From: Pseudomonas sp. ML2-2023-3
Lineage (GTDB): Bacteria; Pseudomonadota; Gammaproteobacteria; Pseudomonadales; Pseudomonadaceae
Assembly: GCF_037055275.1 (NCBI RefSeq)
Contig: NZ_CP146343.1
Span: 2,018,501 to 2,082,500 of the forward strand
Length of the DNA stretch: 64,000 bases
Direction: 5' to 3'
Shown here one piece after another: positions 8,429 through 18,334 of the stretch (position 1 is the stretch's first letter; each line of letters opens with the position of its first letter). The notes below the pieces were generated by a model. That model did not search any database. It was not told the origin of the DNA and saw nothing but the letters and a program-made list of their open reading frames with translations. Both the position numbers and the translations under genes were made by a program.

Positions 8429-10804
8429 TTGGTAGAGTACGTAGTTTCCCTCGATAAGCTCGGCGTCCATGATGTAGAGCACGTAGGGGGCAAGAACGCA
8501 TCCCTCGGCGAGATGATCAGTAATCTTGCAGGCGCTGGTGTTTCAGTTCCAGGTGGCTTCGCCACTACTTCTCAGGCATATCGTGATTTTCTTGAACTGA
8601 GCGGTTTGAACGACCAGATCCATGCTGCGCTGGATGCGCTCGATGTTGATGACGTTAATGCCCTGGCCAAAACCGGTGCCCAGATCCGTCAATGGATCAT
8701 GGAAGCCGAGTTCCCGGAGAAGCTTAACGCCGAAATTCGTACCGCCTTCGCTGCTCTGTCCCAGGGCAATCCGGACATGGCCGTTGCCGTGCGTTCCTCG
8801 GCCACCGCCGAAGACTTGCCGGACGCGTCCTTTGCCGGTCAGCAAGAAACCTTCCTGAACATCCGTGGCGTTGAAAACGTGATTCGTGCGGCCAAGGAGG
8901 TTTTTGCCTCCCTGTTCAACGACCGTGCAATTTCCTACCGAGTGCATCAGGGCTTTGACCATAAACTGGTCGCTCTGTCGGCTGGCGTACAGCGCATGGT
9001 GCGCTCTGAAACCGGCACTGCAGGCGTGATGTTCACCCTGGATACCGAGTCGGGCTTTCGCGATGTAGTGTTCATTACCGGCGCCTACGGCCTGGGTGAA
9101 ACCGTCGTACAAGGCGCGGTAAACCCGGATGAGTTCTACGTTCACAAGCAAACCCTCGAAGCTGGCCGCCCTGCGATTTTGCGTCGCAACCTGGGCAGCA
9201 AAGCCATCAAGATGATCTACGGCGACGAAGCGAAGGCCGGCAAGTCGGTCAAGGTGATCGACGTTGATAAAGCCGACCGCGCACGCTTCTGCCTGACCGA
9301 CGCTGAAGTCAGTGAACTGGCCAAGCAAGCGATGATCATCGAGAAGCACTACAAGTGTCCGATGGACATTGAGTGGGCCAAAGACGGCGATGACGGCAAG
9401 CTGTACATCGTTCAGGCCCGCCCTGAAACCGTGAAGAGCCGCAGCGCCGGCAATGTCATGGAGCGCTACCTGCTCAAGGAAACCGGTACGGTACTGGCTG
9501 AAGGCCGTGCCATTGGCCAGCGTATTGGCGCGGGCAAGGTTCGCATCATCAAGGACGTGTCGGAAATGGACAAAGTCCAGCCAGGCGACGTGCTTGTATC
9601 GGACATGACCGACCCGGACTGGGAACCCGTGATGAAGCGCGCGAGCGCCATCGTGACCAACCGTGGCGGTCGTACCTGCCATGCGGCGATCATCGCTCGC
9701 GAACTGGGTATTCCGGCCGTGGTGGGTTGCGGCAACGCCACCCAACTGCTGAAAGACGGCCAGGGCGTTACCGTGTCGTGTGCTGAAGGCGATACCGGGT
9801 TCATCTTCGAAGGCGAACTGGGCTTCGACATCAAGAAGAACTCCGTGGATGCCATGCCGGATCTGCCGTTCAAAATCATGATGAACGTCGGCAACCCGGA
9901 CCGCGCCTTTGACTTCGCACAGCTGCCGAACGCCGGTGTGGGCCTGGCCCGCCTGGAGTTCATCATCAACCGCATGATCGGTGTGCACCCTAAAGCGCTG
10001 CTGAACTACGATGGCCTGCCTCAGGAAATCAAGGACAGCGTCGACAAGCGCATTGCGGGCTACAACGATCCGGTTGGCTTCTATGTAGAGAAGCTGGTTG
10101 AAGGCATCAGCACCTTGGCTGGCGCGTTCACACCGAAGAAAGTGATTGTGCGTCTGTCGGACTTCAAGTCCAACGAATACGCGAATTTGATTGGCGGCAA
10201 GCTGTACGAGCCGGAAGAAGAAAACCCGATGCTGGGCTTCCGCGGTGCTTCGCGTTACATCAGCGAAAACTTCCGTGATTGCTTTGAACTCGAGTGCCGT
10301 GCGCTCAAGCGTGTGCGCAACGAGATGGGCTTTACCAACGTCGAAATCATGGTGCCGTTCGTACGTACCCTGGGTGAGGCGAGCCAGGTCATCGACCTGC
10401 TGGCTGAAAACGGCCTCAAGCGCGGCGAAAACGGCCTGCGCATCATCATGATGTGCGAACTGCCGTCCAACGCGATTCTGGCTGAAGAGTTCCTCGAGTT
10501 CTTCGACGGTTTCTCCATTGGCTCCAACGACCTGACTCAGCTCACCCTGGGCCTGGACCGCGACTCGGGTGTGATCGCGCACCTGTTTGACGAGCGCAAC
10601 CCTGCCGTCAAAAAGCTGCTGTCCAACGCCATTCAGGCGTGCAACAAGGCCGGCAAATACATCGGCATTTGCGGTCAGGGCCCATCCGATCACCCGGACC
10701 TCGCGCTGTGGTTGATGGAGCAGGGCATCGAAAGCGTGTCGCTGAACCCGGACTCCGTGCTGGAAACCTGGTTCTTCCTGGCAGAAGGCCAAGCTCAGGC
10801 TTGA
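8429..10804 (+). CDS. ppsA: Phosphoenolpyruvate synthase PpsA
   Basis: 791 residues. PpsA converts pyruvate and ATP to PEP, AMP and Pi and is needed for growth on three-carbon gluconeogenic substrates, including pyruvate formed by the methylcitrate cycle. Order of domains: N-terminal ATP-grasp nucleotide-binding domain ([25 protein letters not shown]), mobile phospho-His domain with [14 protein letters not shown] (His418), and C-terminal PEP-binding barrel ending [12 protein letters not shown]. The start is TTG at 8429, 8 bases after GGAG, and gives the family N-terminus [12 protein letters not shown]. The regulatory Thr phosphorylated by PpsR lies next to the catalytic His in this family; the Thr of GGRTCH fits. 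Confidence 0.97.
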   Translation: MVEYVVSLDKLGVHDVEHVGGKNASLGEMISNLAGAGVSVPGGFATTSQAYRDFLELSGLNDQIHAALDALDVDDVNALAKTGAQIRQWIMEAEFPEKLNAEIRTAFAALSQGNPDMAVAVRSSATAEDLPDASFAGQQETFLNIRGVENVIRAAKEVFASLFNDRAISYRVHQGFDHKLVALSAGVQRMVRSETGTAGVMFTLDTESGFRDVVFITGAYGLGETVVQGAVNPDEFYVHKQTLEAGRPAILRRNLGSKAIKMIYGDEAKAGKSVKVIDVDKADRARFCLTDAEVSELAKQAMIIEKHYKCPMDIEWAKDGDDGKLYIVQARPETVKSRSAGNVMERYLLKETGTVLAEGRAIGQRIGAGKVRIIKDVSEMDKVQPGDVLVSDMTDPDWEPVMKRASAIVTNRGGRTCHAAIIARELGIPAVVGCGNATQLLKDGQGVTVSCAEGDTGFIFEGELGFDIKKNSVDAMPDLPFKIMMNVGNPDRAFDFAQLPNAGVGLARLEFIINRMIGVHPKALLNYDGLPQEIKDSVDKRIAGYNDPVGFYVEKLVEGISTLAGAFTPKKVIVRLSDFKSNEYANLIGGKLYEPEEENPMLGFRGASRYISENFRDCFELECRALKRVRNEMGFTNVEIMVPFVRTLGEASQVIDLLAENGLKRGENGLRIIMMCELPSNAILAEEFLEFFDGFSIGSNDLTQLTLGLDRDSGVIAHLFDERNPAVKKLLSNAIQACNKAGKYIGICGQGPSDHPDLALWLMEQGIESVSLNPDSVLETWFFLAEGQAQA

Positions 10805-10817
10805 GTCGTTGAGCGAG

Positions 10818-10853
10818 GAGCAGGGTAGCCGTCAGGGCTGCCCTGCTCTTTAT
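10818..10853 (+). terminator. Hairpin downstream of ppsA
   Basis: GAGCAGGG at 10818 pairs with CCCTGCTC ending at 10848, with an inner AGCC/GGCT extension and a short T-rich tail. It is the first of two hairpins that follow ppsA. Confidence 0.6.
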
Positions 10854-10860
10854 AGGCGGT

Positions 10861-10893
10861 AGGGCGAGTTCCTGTGTGAAGTCGCCCTTTTTT
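10861..10893 (+). terminator. Rho-independent terminator of ppsA
   Basis: AGGGCGA at 10861-10867 pairs with TCGCCCT at 10882-10888 and is followed directly by a run of T to 10893. The T-run ends only 14 bases before the ATG of the next gene, so that gene must be transcribed from within or through this hairpin. Confidence 0.8.
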
Positions 10894-10906
10894 GTGCAAG
10901 AGCATT

Positions 10907-11851
10907 ATGCAAAGCAGCAGTCTCCTTTTTCCCGTTGCCCTGATCAGCGCTGAGCGTCGGGGCGATCTCAGCGAAGATGTTTATCGCTTGAAGCCTGCCA
11001 ACAGCCCGGATATTTCCGTTGAGCTGGTGGTCACTCGACTGGGCATGGCCGACGACACTCAGGTGCGTGGTGTGCCGGTCATTCTGTTACATGGCAGCTT
11101 TTCCAACCGGCGTTTTTGGTACTCGCCCAAAGGCGTAGGGTTGGGGGCATTTTTGGCCCGTGCCGGTTTTGATGTATGGCTGCCTGAAATGCGCGGTCAC
11201 GGCCTTTCGTCGCGCAATATTGCCTGGAACAAGAACCGTGTTGCGGATTACGCCCGGTACGATTTGCCGGCCATTGCAGCGTTTGTCCGTGAGCAGAGCG
11301 GGCAAGTTGCGCACTGGATCGGCCACTCCCAGGGCGCCATCAGTTTGGCGGCAGCCCTTGGCGGACAGTATCTGGACGATAAGGACGTCGCGTCGGCAGC
11401 GTTTTTCGGCTGTCAGATCAATCGTCGTTATTGGTCGCTGAAAATCCCGCCGGTGCAGTGGGGGGCTTATTTGTTGTTGAAGCGATTTACGCAACTGTCG
11501 GGCACACGACTCAAGCGTGGCCCGGAAGACGAGCCGATCAGCATTGCCCTTGAAACACTGCGCTGGAACGGCTTTATGGGGCGCTTCAAGGACGCCGAGC
11601 GAGATTGGTGGGCCGGGCTGGCCGAAGTTCAGATCCCGTCGCTGGTGGTGGCAGCCGTGGGCGATAGGCAAACGCCGCAATGGGCTTGCCGCAAATTGTT
11701 CGAACAGTTGGGTGGCGAGCAGCGCAGGTTCGTGGCGCTTGGCCGCGAACATGGCTTCAGCTCTGACTTCAGCCATGTTGAAATGCTGGTCAGCCAGCCT
11801 GCCCAGCAGGAAGTGTGGCCGTTGGTGCGCAGTTGGTTGAACGAACTTTAG
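10907..11851 (+). CDS. Alpha/beta-hydrolase (esterase/lipase-like)
   Basis: 314 residues from the ATG at 10907 ([20 protein letters not shown]); an in-frame TTG at 10892 lies inside the terminator hairpin and is not preferred. The alpha/beta-hydrolase fold is shown by the oxyanion-hole [12 protein letters not shown], the nucleophile elbow GHSQG with Ser141, an Asp in VGDRQTP and a late His in the [13 protein letters not shown] stretch. It corresponds by position to the esterase/lipase gene between ppsA and rraA in P. aeruginosa. The substrate is unknown. No signal peptide is seen, so it is probably cytoplasmic. Confidence 0.85.
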   Translation: MQSSSLLFPVALISAERRGDLSEDVYRLKPANSPDISVELVVTRLGMADDTQVRGVPVILLHGSFSNRRFWYSPKGVGLGAFLARAGFDVWLPEMRGHGLSSRNIAWNKNRVADYARYDLPAIAAFVREQSGQVAHWIGHSQGAISLAAALGGQYLDDKDVASAAFFGCQINRRYWSLKIPPVQWGAYLLLKRFTQLSGTRLKRGPEDEPISIALETLRWNGFMGRFKDAERDWWAGLAEVQIPSLVVAAVGDRQTPQWACRKLFEQLGGEQRRFVALGREHGFSSDFSHVEMLVSQPAQQEVWPLVRSWLNEL

Positions 11852-11900
11852 TGCTATCGTTGTTCTCTCTGCTGTGCCCACTCTGAACAGGAGCTTTCTC

Positions 11901-12392
11901 GTGAACCACTACATCACTCCCGATCTGTGCGATGCCTACCCTGAGCTAGTGCAAGTGCTTGAACCGATGTTCAGCAACTTTGGCGGGCGCGACTCCTTTG
12001 GTGGCGAGATCGTGACCATCAAGTGCTTCGAGGACAATTCGCGCGTCAAGGAGCAGGCCGAACTCAACGGGCAGGGCAAAGTACTGGTAGTTGATGGCGG
12101 TGGTTCTCTGCGCCATGCCTTGCTGGGCGACATGATTGCCGAGAAAGCCGCGAAAAATGGCTGGGAAGGGATCGTGATTTACGGCTGTATCCGCGATGTC
12201 GATGTGCTCGCGCAAACCGATCTGGGCGTGCAGGCTCTGGCCAGTCACCCGCTCAAGAGCATCAGGCGCGGTGTGGGGGATGTGAATGTGCCGGTCACGT
12301 TTGCCGGTGTCACGTTCCGCCCCGGAGAATTCATTTATGCCGACAACAATGGCGTTATCATTTCGCCCACGGCTCTGAAAATACCGGCCTAA
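11901..12392 (+). CDS. rraA: RraA-family protein (RNase E activity regulator-like)
   Basis: 163 residues from GTG at 11901, which has AGGAG 8 bases upstream; the longer frame from 11874 is rejected because the family starts at [15 protein letters not shown]. RraA-like proteins form trimeric rings; some bind and inhibit RNase E, others of the same family are 4-hydroxy-4-methyl-2-oxoglutarate aldolases. The conserved segments [14 protein letters not shown] and GCIRDVD are present. An rne gene is found 30 kb away on the other strand, with no direct link. Assignment to the family is firm; the biochemical role is less so. Confidence 0.9.
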   Translation: MNHYITPDLCDAYPELVQVLEPMFSNFGGRDSFGGEIVTIKCFEDNSRVKEQAELNGQGKVLVVDGGGSLRHALLGDMIAEKAAKNGWEGIVIYGCIRDVDVLAQTDLGVQALASHPLKSIRRGVGDVNVPVTFAGVTFRPGEFIYADNNGVIISPTALKIPA

Positions 12393-12416
12393 AGGCAATA
12401 CCACTAAGGATCACGG

Positions 12417-13412
12417 ATGTTCGAGGACGAAAACGCTCAATGGGGGCTGGTGCATGCACTGGTATTGGATGGGGAAGGTGGTGCGCGTCCGATCGCACGT
12501 ACCGAGCTGAACGATCTGCAGTTGCAGGCCCACGAAAGCATCTGGTTGCACTGGGATCGCAGTCATCCGCAGACCCAGAGCTGGTTGCGTGACTCGAGTG
12601 GTTTAAGTGATTTCAGCTGTGACTTGCTGCTTGAGGAAAACACCCGTCCGCGTTTAGTGCCTGTCCCCAACAATGAGCTGCTGCTGTTTATGCGCGGGGT
12701 CAACCTGAATCCGGGTGCAGAGCCTGAAGACATGGTTTCGCTGCGTATCTTTGGCAGCGCGCAGCGAGTGATCTCGCTGCGCATGCGTCCACTTCGGGCC
12801 ACTGATGAACTGCTCGGTGAATTCTCCCAGGGCGAAGGTCCGAAAACCCCCTCTGAACTGATTCTTTATCTGGCACAGCACCTGACGTTGAAGGTGCAGG
12901 ATTTGATCGGAGATCTGTCAGAAATCGTCGATGACGAAGAAGATAAGATAGATGCCGACGAACGGTATACCCCTGACCACAACTCCATTTTGCAGGTTCG
13001 ACGACGGGCTGCCGCCTTGCGTCGTTTTCTGGCCCCGCAGCGGGATATTTTCGGTCAGCTCACGCGTACCAAATTACCGTGGTTCAGCGCCGATGATGCC
13101 GACTACTGGAACGAGCTGAACAACAGCCTGACCCGTTATCTGGAGGAGCTTGAACTGACCCGCGAGCGCGTGGGGCTGGTGCTTGAGTCCGAAGACCGAC
13201 GTTTGAACGTGCGCATGAGCCGCATCATGTATCGCTTCGGCGTACTCACCGGGATCTTTCTGCCGATCACGTTTATTACCGGTTTACTGGGGATCAATGT
13301 GGGGGGCGTTCCGTTCTCCAATGACTCTTATGGGTTTGCTGTGACGTGCGGTGTGATGCTGCTCATCGGGGTGGGGCAGTGGTGTTTTTATCGCCGACTG
13401 CAGTGGCTTTGA
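12417..13412 (+). CDS. cmaX: CorA/ZntB-family metal transporter CmaX
   Basis: 331 residues with a long cytoplasmic N-terminal domain and two C-terminal membrane helices (about residues 270-295 and 305-325). The pore motif after the first helix is G-I-N (in TGLLGINVGG) rather than the CorA GMN, as in ZntB-type members, which suggests zinc or proton-coupled cation transport rather than plain Mg2+ channel activity. AAGGA lies 6 bases before the ATG. It is the first gene of the cmaX-crfX-cmpX cluster located upstream of sigX and oprF in Pseudomonas; the cluster is linked to the envelope-stress response. Confidence 0.9.
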   Translation: MFEDENAQWGLVHALVLDGEGGARPIARTELNDLQLQAHESIWLHWDRSHPQTQSWLRDSSGLSDFSCDLLLEENTRPRLVPVPNNELLLFMRGVNLNPGAEPEDMVSLRIFGSAQRVISLRMRPLRATDELLGEFSQGEGPKTPSELILYLAQHLTLKVQDLIGDLSEIVDDEEDKIDADERYTPDHNSILQVRRRAAALRRFLAPQRDIFGQLTRTKLPWFSADDADYWNELNNSLTRYLEELELTRERVGLVLESEDRRLNVRMSRIMYRFGVLTGIFLPITFITGLLGINVGGVPFSNDSYGFAVTCGVMLLIGVGQWCFYRRLQWL

Positions 13413-13475
13413 GTGAGCCTGATGTGACCTCGATAAATGTGCCTTCGTCTTTTACTGACTTACCGAGAGGTGCTT

Positions 13476-13721
13476 ATGCACGATCCGTTTGAACAGTCCT
13501 TACGTGAAATGCTCAAGGCTCCTACGTCCAATCGTGACGACGACGCCTGCCTGGGTCGCGTACTGAAAACCGCCAACCGTCAGGTCGGTGCGGGAGATCT
13601 TTTCAGTCTGCTGGGGCGCTGGATGCAAGCACTGATGATTGCTTTGAATAGCGGTTCAGCTCATATTGCGCCCGTTTCGCGGCGCAAACCTGCTGCTCGC
13701 CCTGTTGATAAGGCTGATTGA
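13476..13721 (+). CDS. crfX: Small conserved protein CrfX
   Basis: 81 residues from the ATG at 13476, with GAGAGG 5 bases upstream; the frame is open further back to 13437 but that part lacks a ribosome-binding site. The protein starts MHDPFEQSLREMLK and ends in a basic tail (RRKPAARPVDKAD). There is no signal peptide or clear membrane helix. Function is unknown; it is named from its fixed position between cmaX and cmpX. Its stop overlaps the TTG that opens the next frame, suggesting translational coupling with cmpX. Confidence 0.85.
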   Translation: MHDPFEQSLREMLKAPTSNRDDDACLGRVLKTANRQVGAGDLFSLLGRWMQALMIALNSGSAHIAPVSRRKPAARPVDKAD

Positions 13722-13723
13722 AC

Positions 13724-14548
13724 ATGGAATTGAATGTCTGGACCCAGAGCCTGGTCGCGGCAATGACTGCCTTGTGGACTAAGATTGCGAACTTCATTCC
13801 CAACCTCTTCGGGGCGTTGGTGGTAGTACTGCTGGGCTTCGTGGTTGCAAAACTGCTCGATGCCCTGCTGTCCAAGCTGCTTGCCAAATTGGGCCTTGAT
13901 CGCCTGATGGGTGGCACGGGCCTGACCAAAATATTGGCACGGGTCGGGATTCAAGTGCCGATCTCGACGCTGATCGGCAAGATCGTGTACTGGTTTGTGC
14001 TGCTGGTGTTCCTGGTTTCGGCGGCTCAGTCGCTGGGTCTTGATCGCGTTTCATCTGCGCTTGACCTGCTGACAGTGTATTTGCCCAAGGTGTTTGGTGC
14101 GTTGCTGGTCCTGTTGGCCGGCGTGCTGCTGGCACAGGTACTTAACGGCCTGGTTCGTGGCGCTGCCGAAAGTGTCGGTTTTGATTACGCCAGCGGGCTG
14201 GGCCGGGTGACTCAAGGCCTGGTCATTATCATCAGTATTTCGGTTGCCATCAGCCAGCTGGAGGTCAAAACCGACCTCCTGAACCATGTGATTGTGATTG
14301 TGTTGATTACCGTTGGTCTGGCCATTGCCTTGGCAATGGGGCTGGGCAGTCGGGAAATCGCGGGGCAGATACTTGCCGGCATCTATGTGCGTGAGCTGTA
14401 TCAAGTTGGGCAGGAAGTCCGTGTGGGCGAGGTTGAAGGGCAGATCGAAGAGATTGGCACGGTTAAAACCACGTTGCTGACCGATGAGGGTGAGCTAGTC
14501 TCCATCTCGAATCGGATCTTGTTGGAGCAGCACGTAACCAGTCGCTGA
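13724..14548 (+). CDS. cmpX: MscS-family mechanosensitive channel CmpX
   Basis: 274 residues starting MELNVWTQSLVAAM at the ATG 13724; a TTG two codons earlier overlaps the crfX stop and is an alternative start. Several hydrophobic segments are visible (about residues 20-45, 85-105, 120-145, 175-205), followed by the small beta domain of MscS-like channels, EVRVGEVEGQIEEIGTV near residues 235-250. In Pseudomonas CmpX is an inner-membrane protein connected with SigX-dependent envelope stress. It is the last gene of the cluster before sigX. Confidence 0.9.
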   Translation: MELNVWTQSLVAAMTALWTKIANFIPNLFGALVVVLLGFVVAKLLDALLSKLLAKLGLDRLMGGTGLTKILARVGIQVPISTLIGKIVYWFVLLVFLVSAAQSLGLDRVSSALDLLTVYLPKVFGALLVLLAGVLLAQVLNGLVRGAAESVGFDYASGLGRVTQGLVIIISISVAISQLEVKTDLLNHVIVIVLITVGLAIALAMGLGSREIAGQILAGIYVRELYQVGQEVRVGEVEGQIEEIGTVKTTLLTDEGELVSISNRILLEQHVTSR

Positions 14549-14639
14549 GGCGGCAAACCCTGCTAATGTACGCCGCCGCAAAAAAGCCATGATTGATAGG
14601 CTGCGGCGGACATTGACCTGACTGCTGGCACAACTCGTT

Positions 14640-15230
14640 TTGAATAAAGCCCAATCGCTATCCATGCGCTACGACCCCCGCGAGCTCTCTGATGAGGAGC
14701 TGGTGGCGCGCTCGCATGATGAGTTGTTTCACGTGACGCGTGCTTATGAAGAGCTGATGCGGCGCTATCAACGTACTTTGTTCAACGTTTGTTCAAGGTA
14801 TTTAGGGAACGATAGGGACGCTGATGATGTCTGTCAGGAAGTCATGCTGAAAGTGCTGTACGGTTTGAAGAATTTTGAAGGGAAGTCGAAATTCAAGACA
14901 TGGCTATATAGCATCACTTACAACGAATGCATTACACAGTATCGAAAGGAACGGCGAAAGCGTCGCTTGATGGACGCATTAAGTATTGACCCCCTCGAGG
15001 AAGCGTCCGAAGAAAAGGCGCCGAAACCTGAGGAAAAGGGCGGACTTGATCGCTGGCTGGTGCATGTAAACCCGATTGATCGGGAAATTCTCGTGCTGCG
15101 TTTTGTCGCAGAACTGGAATTTCAGGAAATCGCGGACATAATGCATATGGGTTTGAGTGCGACAAAGATGCGTTACAAGCGCGCTCTAGATAAATTGCGT
15201 GAGAAATTTGCAGGTATTGCTGAAACTTAG
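14640..15230 (+). CDS. sigX: ECF sigma factor SigX
   Basis: 196 residues. This extracytoplasmic-function sigma factor directs transcription of oprF and of fatty-acid and envelope genes. Region 2 is seen in YQRTLFNVCSRYLGNDRDADD and FKTWLYSITYNE; region 4 in the C-terminal LEFQEIADIMHMG helix-turn-helix. The start is TTG at 14640, giving MNKAQSLSMRYDPRELS as in other Pseudomonas; an internal ATG at 14664 would drop eight residues. oprF, its main target, follows after 106 bases. No anti-sigma gene lies next to it; CmpX and CrfX occupy that place. Confidence 0.95.
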   Translation: MNKAQSLSMRYDPRELSDEELVARSHDELFHVTRAYEELMRRYQRTLFNVCSRYLGNDRDADDVCQEVMLKVLYGLKNFEGKSKFKTWLYSITYNECITQYRKERRKRRLMDALSIDPLEEASEEKAPKPEEKGGLDRWLVHVNPIDREILVLRFVAELEFQEIADIMHMGLSATKMRYKRALDKLREKFAGIAET

Positions 15231-15336
15231 TTCAGCGCAAATGGCTCTACGTGTAGGCAAGGTCTGATAGACTTGCCGCCGAGTTGTCCCCCGGTATGTG
15301 GGACTGCTTTACAATCACCAGATGGGGATTTAACGG

Positions 15337-16314
15337 ATGAAACTGAAAAACACCTTGGGCATTGCCATTGGTTCCTTTGTAGCCGCAACTTCGTTCGGTG
15401 CCCTGGCACAAGGCCAAGGCGCGGTCGAGGGTGAACTGTTCTACAAAAAACAGTACAACGACAGCGTCAAGCACGTAGAAGACGGCTACAACCCAGGCGC
15501 ATCGATCGGTTACTTCCTGACCGACGACGTTTCGTTGAACCTGACCTACGACAAAACCAACCACACCCGTTCGAATGACGGCACTGGCAACCAGAAAATC
15601 AAAGGCGACAACTTTGGTCTGAACGCTCAGTACCACTTCGGCACCGTAGGCGACGCTCTGCGTCCATACGTTTCCGGCGGTGTTGCTCACAAGAGCATGA
15701 CCAACGTGATCGCAGACGGCCACAGCGGTCGTGACCAGTCGACTTTCCTGACTGCAGGCGCTGGTGTTAAGTGGTACATCACTGACAACCTGTTCGCCCG
15801 TGCTGGCGTTGAAGCTGACTACAAACTGGACAACGGCAAGTGGGACTACGCTCCTACCGTTGGTCTGGGTGTGAACTTCGGCGGCAACGGCGGTAAAGTC
15901 GCTCCTGCTCCAGTTCCAGCTCCAGCACCAATCGCTGAGCCAGAACCAGAAGCTCCAATCGCTGAAGTTGTTCGCGTTGAACTTGACGTGAAATTCGACT
16001 TCGACAAATCCAACGTTAAGCCGCAGTACGCAGCTGATATCAACAACGTTGCTGATTTCATGAAGCAGTACCCAGCTACTACCACCACTGTTGCTGGTTA
16101 CACTGACAGCGTTGGTACCGATGCCTACAACCAGAAACTGTCGCAGCGTCGTGCTGACGCCGTTCGTGCAGCCCTGGTTAACCAAGGTGTTGCAGCTAAC
16201 CGTGTAGACGCTGTCGGTCACGGTAAAGCCAACCCAGTTGCAAGCAACGCAACTGCAGAAGGCCGTGAACTGAACCGTCGCGTAGAAGCGACCGTTCAAG
16301 CAGAAGCTAAGTAA
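15337..16314 (+). CDS. oprF: Major outer-membrane porin OprF
   Basis: 325 residues. A signal peptide of about 24 residues ends at GALAQ. Residues of roughly 30-185 form the N-terminal 8-stranded beta-barrel, a Pro/Ala-rich linker (APVPAPAPIAEPEPEAP) follows, and the C-terminal OmpA-like domain binds peptidoglycan (FDFDKSNVKPQYA, the GYTDSVGTDAYNQKLS-RRA signature). GGGGA lies 9 bases before the ATG. The protein contains no cysteine at all; P. aeruginosa OprF has a cysteine-containing linker region, so disulphides play no role here. Codon use is that of a highly expressed gene. Confidence 0.97.
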   Translation: MKLKNTLGIAIGSFVAATSFGALAQGQGAVEGELFYKKQYNDSVKHVEDGYNPGASIGYFLTDDVSLNLTYDKTNHTRSNDGTGNQKIKGDNFGLNAQYHFGTVGDALRPYVSGGVAHKSMTNVIADGHSGRDQSTFLTAGAGVKWYITDNLFARAGVEADYKLDNGKWDYAPTVGLGVNFGGNGGKVAPAPVPAPAPIAEPEPEAPIAEVVRVELDVKFDFDKSNVKPQYAADINNVADFMKQYPATTTTVAGYTDSVGTDAYNQKLSQRRADAVRAALVNQGVAANRVDAVGHGKANPVASNATAEGRELNRRVEATVQAEAK

Positions 16315-16335
16315 TTATTTAGCTCGGCTGTTCAG

Positions 16336-16363
16336 AAAAACCCGGCTTAGGCCGGGTTTTTCT
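16336..16363 (+). terminator. Rho-independent terminator of oprF
   Basis: AAAAACCCGGC and GCCGGGTTTTT form a near-perfect stem with a TTAG loop and a T-run, 21 bases after the oprF stop. Confidence 0.92.
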
Positions 16364-16436
16364 TTGCCTGTGATTTAGCGGTCCGCGCAGCTATAATCGC
16401 GCACTCTTCAAGTACCCCATTGAGTCCAATCAGCCC

Positions 16437-17462
16437 ATGTATAACCTGGCCCGCCAGTTGCTCTTCAAACTCTCCCCTGAAACCTCTCACGATTTGTCCC
16501 TGGACTTGATCGGTGCGGGCGGCCGTCTTGGGCTCAACGGTTTGTTGTGCAAGGCGCCGGCAAGGCTGCCAGTGAAGGTCATGGGGCTCGATTTTCCGAA
16601 CCCGGTCGGGCTGGCCGCAGGTCTGGACAAAAACGGTGCAGCCATTGATGGTTTTGCACAGTTGGGTTTTGGATTTGTCGAGATCGGCACGGTGACGCCG
16701 CGCCCTCAGCCAGGCAATCCCAAGCCACGCATTTTCCGACTGCCTGAAGCGCAGGCAATCATCAACCGCATGGGGTTTAACAACCTTGGGGTTGATCATT
16801 TGCTGACGCGGGTTCAGGCGGCCAAGTACACCGGTATTCTGGGGATCAACATTGGCAAGAACTTCGACACGCCGGTAGAGCGCGCGGTCGATGACTACCT
16901 GATCTGCCTGGATAAGGTGTATGCCCACGCCAGTTATGTCACCGTAAACGTGAGTTCGCCCAATACTCCAGGCCTGCGCAGCCTGCAATTTGGCGATTCG
17001 CTTAAGCAGTTGCTTGAAGCCCTACAAGTGCGTCAGAACGAACTGACACAGCGTCACGGTAAGCGCGTACCGCTGGCAATCAAGATCGCACCTGACATGA
17101 CCGACGAAGAAACCGTGCTCGTGGCTCAGGCGCTGCTTGAGACGGGTATGGACGCGGTCATTGCGACCAACACTACCCTGAGTCGCGTAGGTGTTGAGGG
17201 CATGGAACATGGCGACGAGGCTGGCGGCCTGTCGGGCGCGCCGGTGCGTGACAAGAGCACCCATACGGTCAAGGTGCTGGCAGGAGAGCTGGCAGGTCGT
17301 ATGCCGATCATTGCGGCGGGCGGAATCACCGAAGGCAAGTACGCGGCTGAGAAAATCGCTGCGGGTGCGAGCCTGGTGCAGATTTACTCGGGTTTCATCT
17401 ACAAGGGCCCGGCCCTGATTCGCGAATCCGTCGATGCCATTTCCGCCTTGGCGCGGTCATAA
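16437..17462 (+). CDS. pyrD: Dihydroorotate dehydrogenase (quinone), class 2
   Basis: 341 residues. This membrane-associated flavoenzyme oxidises dihydroorotate to orotate with quinone as acceptor in pyrimidine synthesis. The N-terminal amphipathic extension ([20 protein letters not shown]) is typical of class 2. FMN and substrate motifs include [29 protein letters not shown] and GGI near the C-terminus; the catalytic base of class 2 is a Ser within the VNVSSPN stretch. It is an isolated transcription unit between oprF and the convergent rmf. Confidence 0.96.
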   Translation: MYNLARQLLFKLSPETSHDLSLDLIGAGGRLGLNGLLCKAPARLPVKVMGLDFPNPVGLAAGLDKNGAAIDGFAQLGFGFVEIGTVTPRPQPGNPKPRIFRLPEAQAIINRMGFNNLGVDHLLTRVQAAKYTGILGINIGKNFDTPVERAVDDYLICLDKVYAHASYVTVNVSSPNTPGLRSLQFGDSLKQLLEALQVRQNELTQRHGKRVPLAIKIAPDMTDEETVLVAQALLETGMDAVIATNTTLSRVGVEGMEHGDEAGGLSGAPVRDKSTHTVKVLAGELAGRMPIIAAGGITEGKYAAEKIAAGASLVQIYSGFIYKGPALIRESVDAISALARS

Positions 17463-17475
17463 ATCGGCAGGCAAT

Positions 17476-17500
17476 AAAAAGGGCTCCCTGAGGAGCCCTT
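17476..17500 (-). terminator. Terminator between pyrD and rmf
   Basis: AGGGCTCC-CTGA-GGAGCCCT is a perfect 8-bp stem. Read on the minus strand it is followed by TTTTTATT, so it best serves rmf. It can also end pyrD on the plus strand, where the tail is poor in T. Confidence 0.8.
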
Positions 17501-17578
17501 GGGCCGAAGCCCGCCGCCCGGATAGGACGGCATGGTTGAGTCATTGCATCTTCGAGGTGATGTCGGATTTGCCCAGAG

Positions 17579-17794
17579 TTAGCCGACGGCGTGAAGTTCG
17601 TTGAGTCTGTGGATGCCCGCAGTGCCAGTCATACCGTCCCAGTTGTCGCCGCGTCCTTCGCGCCAGCCGTTAATCCAGGCTTGGCGTACCGACGGTAGAG
17701 TAAAAGGGCAAAGCTCGCGGGATTTTCCATTAACACCGTATTGATATCCGCGTAAGAAAGCTTTTTCCAACGGATCACGCTTAAGTCTTCTCAT
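17579..17794 (-). CDS. rmf: Ribosome modulation factor Rmf
   Basis: 71 residues beginning MRRLKRDPLEKAFLRGYQYG, with the conserved CPF and the WINGWREGR motif. Rmf binds 70S ribosomes in stationary phase and dimerises them to inactive 100S particles. The SD-like AGGG upstream of the ATG can pair with CCCT directly before the start (17795-17807), forming a small hairpin that could limit translation; this is inference from a 4-bp stem. Confidence 0.95.
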   Translation of the reverse strand: MRRLKRDPLEKAFLRGYQYGVNGKSRELCPFTLPSVRQAWINGWREGRGDNWDGMTGTAGIHRLNELHAVG

Positions 17795-18334
17795 AGGGTA
17801 TTGCCCTCACTTGTTGACTGTTTTATTTAGCGTCGACCTTCTGAAGGTCGGGGCAGAGTGTTCTGCCGTTGGTGTGCTCGCTGCCGGCGTGGCGAGCAGT
17901 TCGTTATGGCCTGTGCGGCGATAACCTGAGTTGAGTTCTAACCAATGCGCCAAGGCGTGTGAATGATCGTTTTGTCATAAGCACGTAACGATATTGGTGT
18001 TATGGCCATAAGTAAGGTCGCTTTTCTGCTGCGAAATGCGACCAAAGCCTGTCAGGGCGAGAGTTTACAAATATGATGCGTTTCATTCTCCGCTGCGAAT
18101 ATCCCCCTGTTTTGCTGGGGCACTATTCGACGAAGGGTCTGAATATGACCAATTGTTTCTCGATGAATGACCTGCCTCTGCGTCTAAACTCTTCGTGCCT
18201 CAGGGCATGAAAAACGCATCGGTGGAACGGCACATTTTCGTGCCACACGAGCGCTCTTCAAGAAAAGCGCTTGATTGAAAACGGAGCAGGCAATGCGTTG
18301 CCTCTTCACTGATAGCTAAAAGCTCAGGAATCCC
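17795..18334. other. 540-base gene-free region between rmf and rlmL
   Basis: No credible coding frame is seen on either strand. It must hold the divergent promoters of rmf (minus) and rlmL (plus). Visible structures are a perfect palindromic stem CGACCTT-CTG-AAGGTCG at about 17834-17850 and a short stem GGCAC-ATTTTC-GTGCC near 18229-18244. The stretch is unusually long for this gene-dense region, so an untranslated leader or small RNA is possible but not demonstrated. Confidence 0.5.

Noticed and set aside
8543..10792. 749-residue open frame on the minus strand opposite ppsA
   Set aside because: Mirror of the GC-rich codon pattern of ppsA; no start context, no recognisable domain, His/Gln/Val-rich composition typical of antisense frames.
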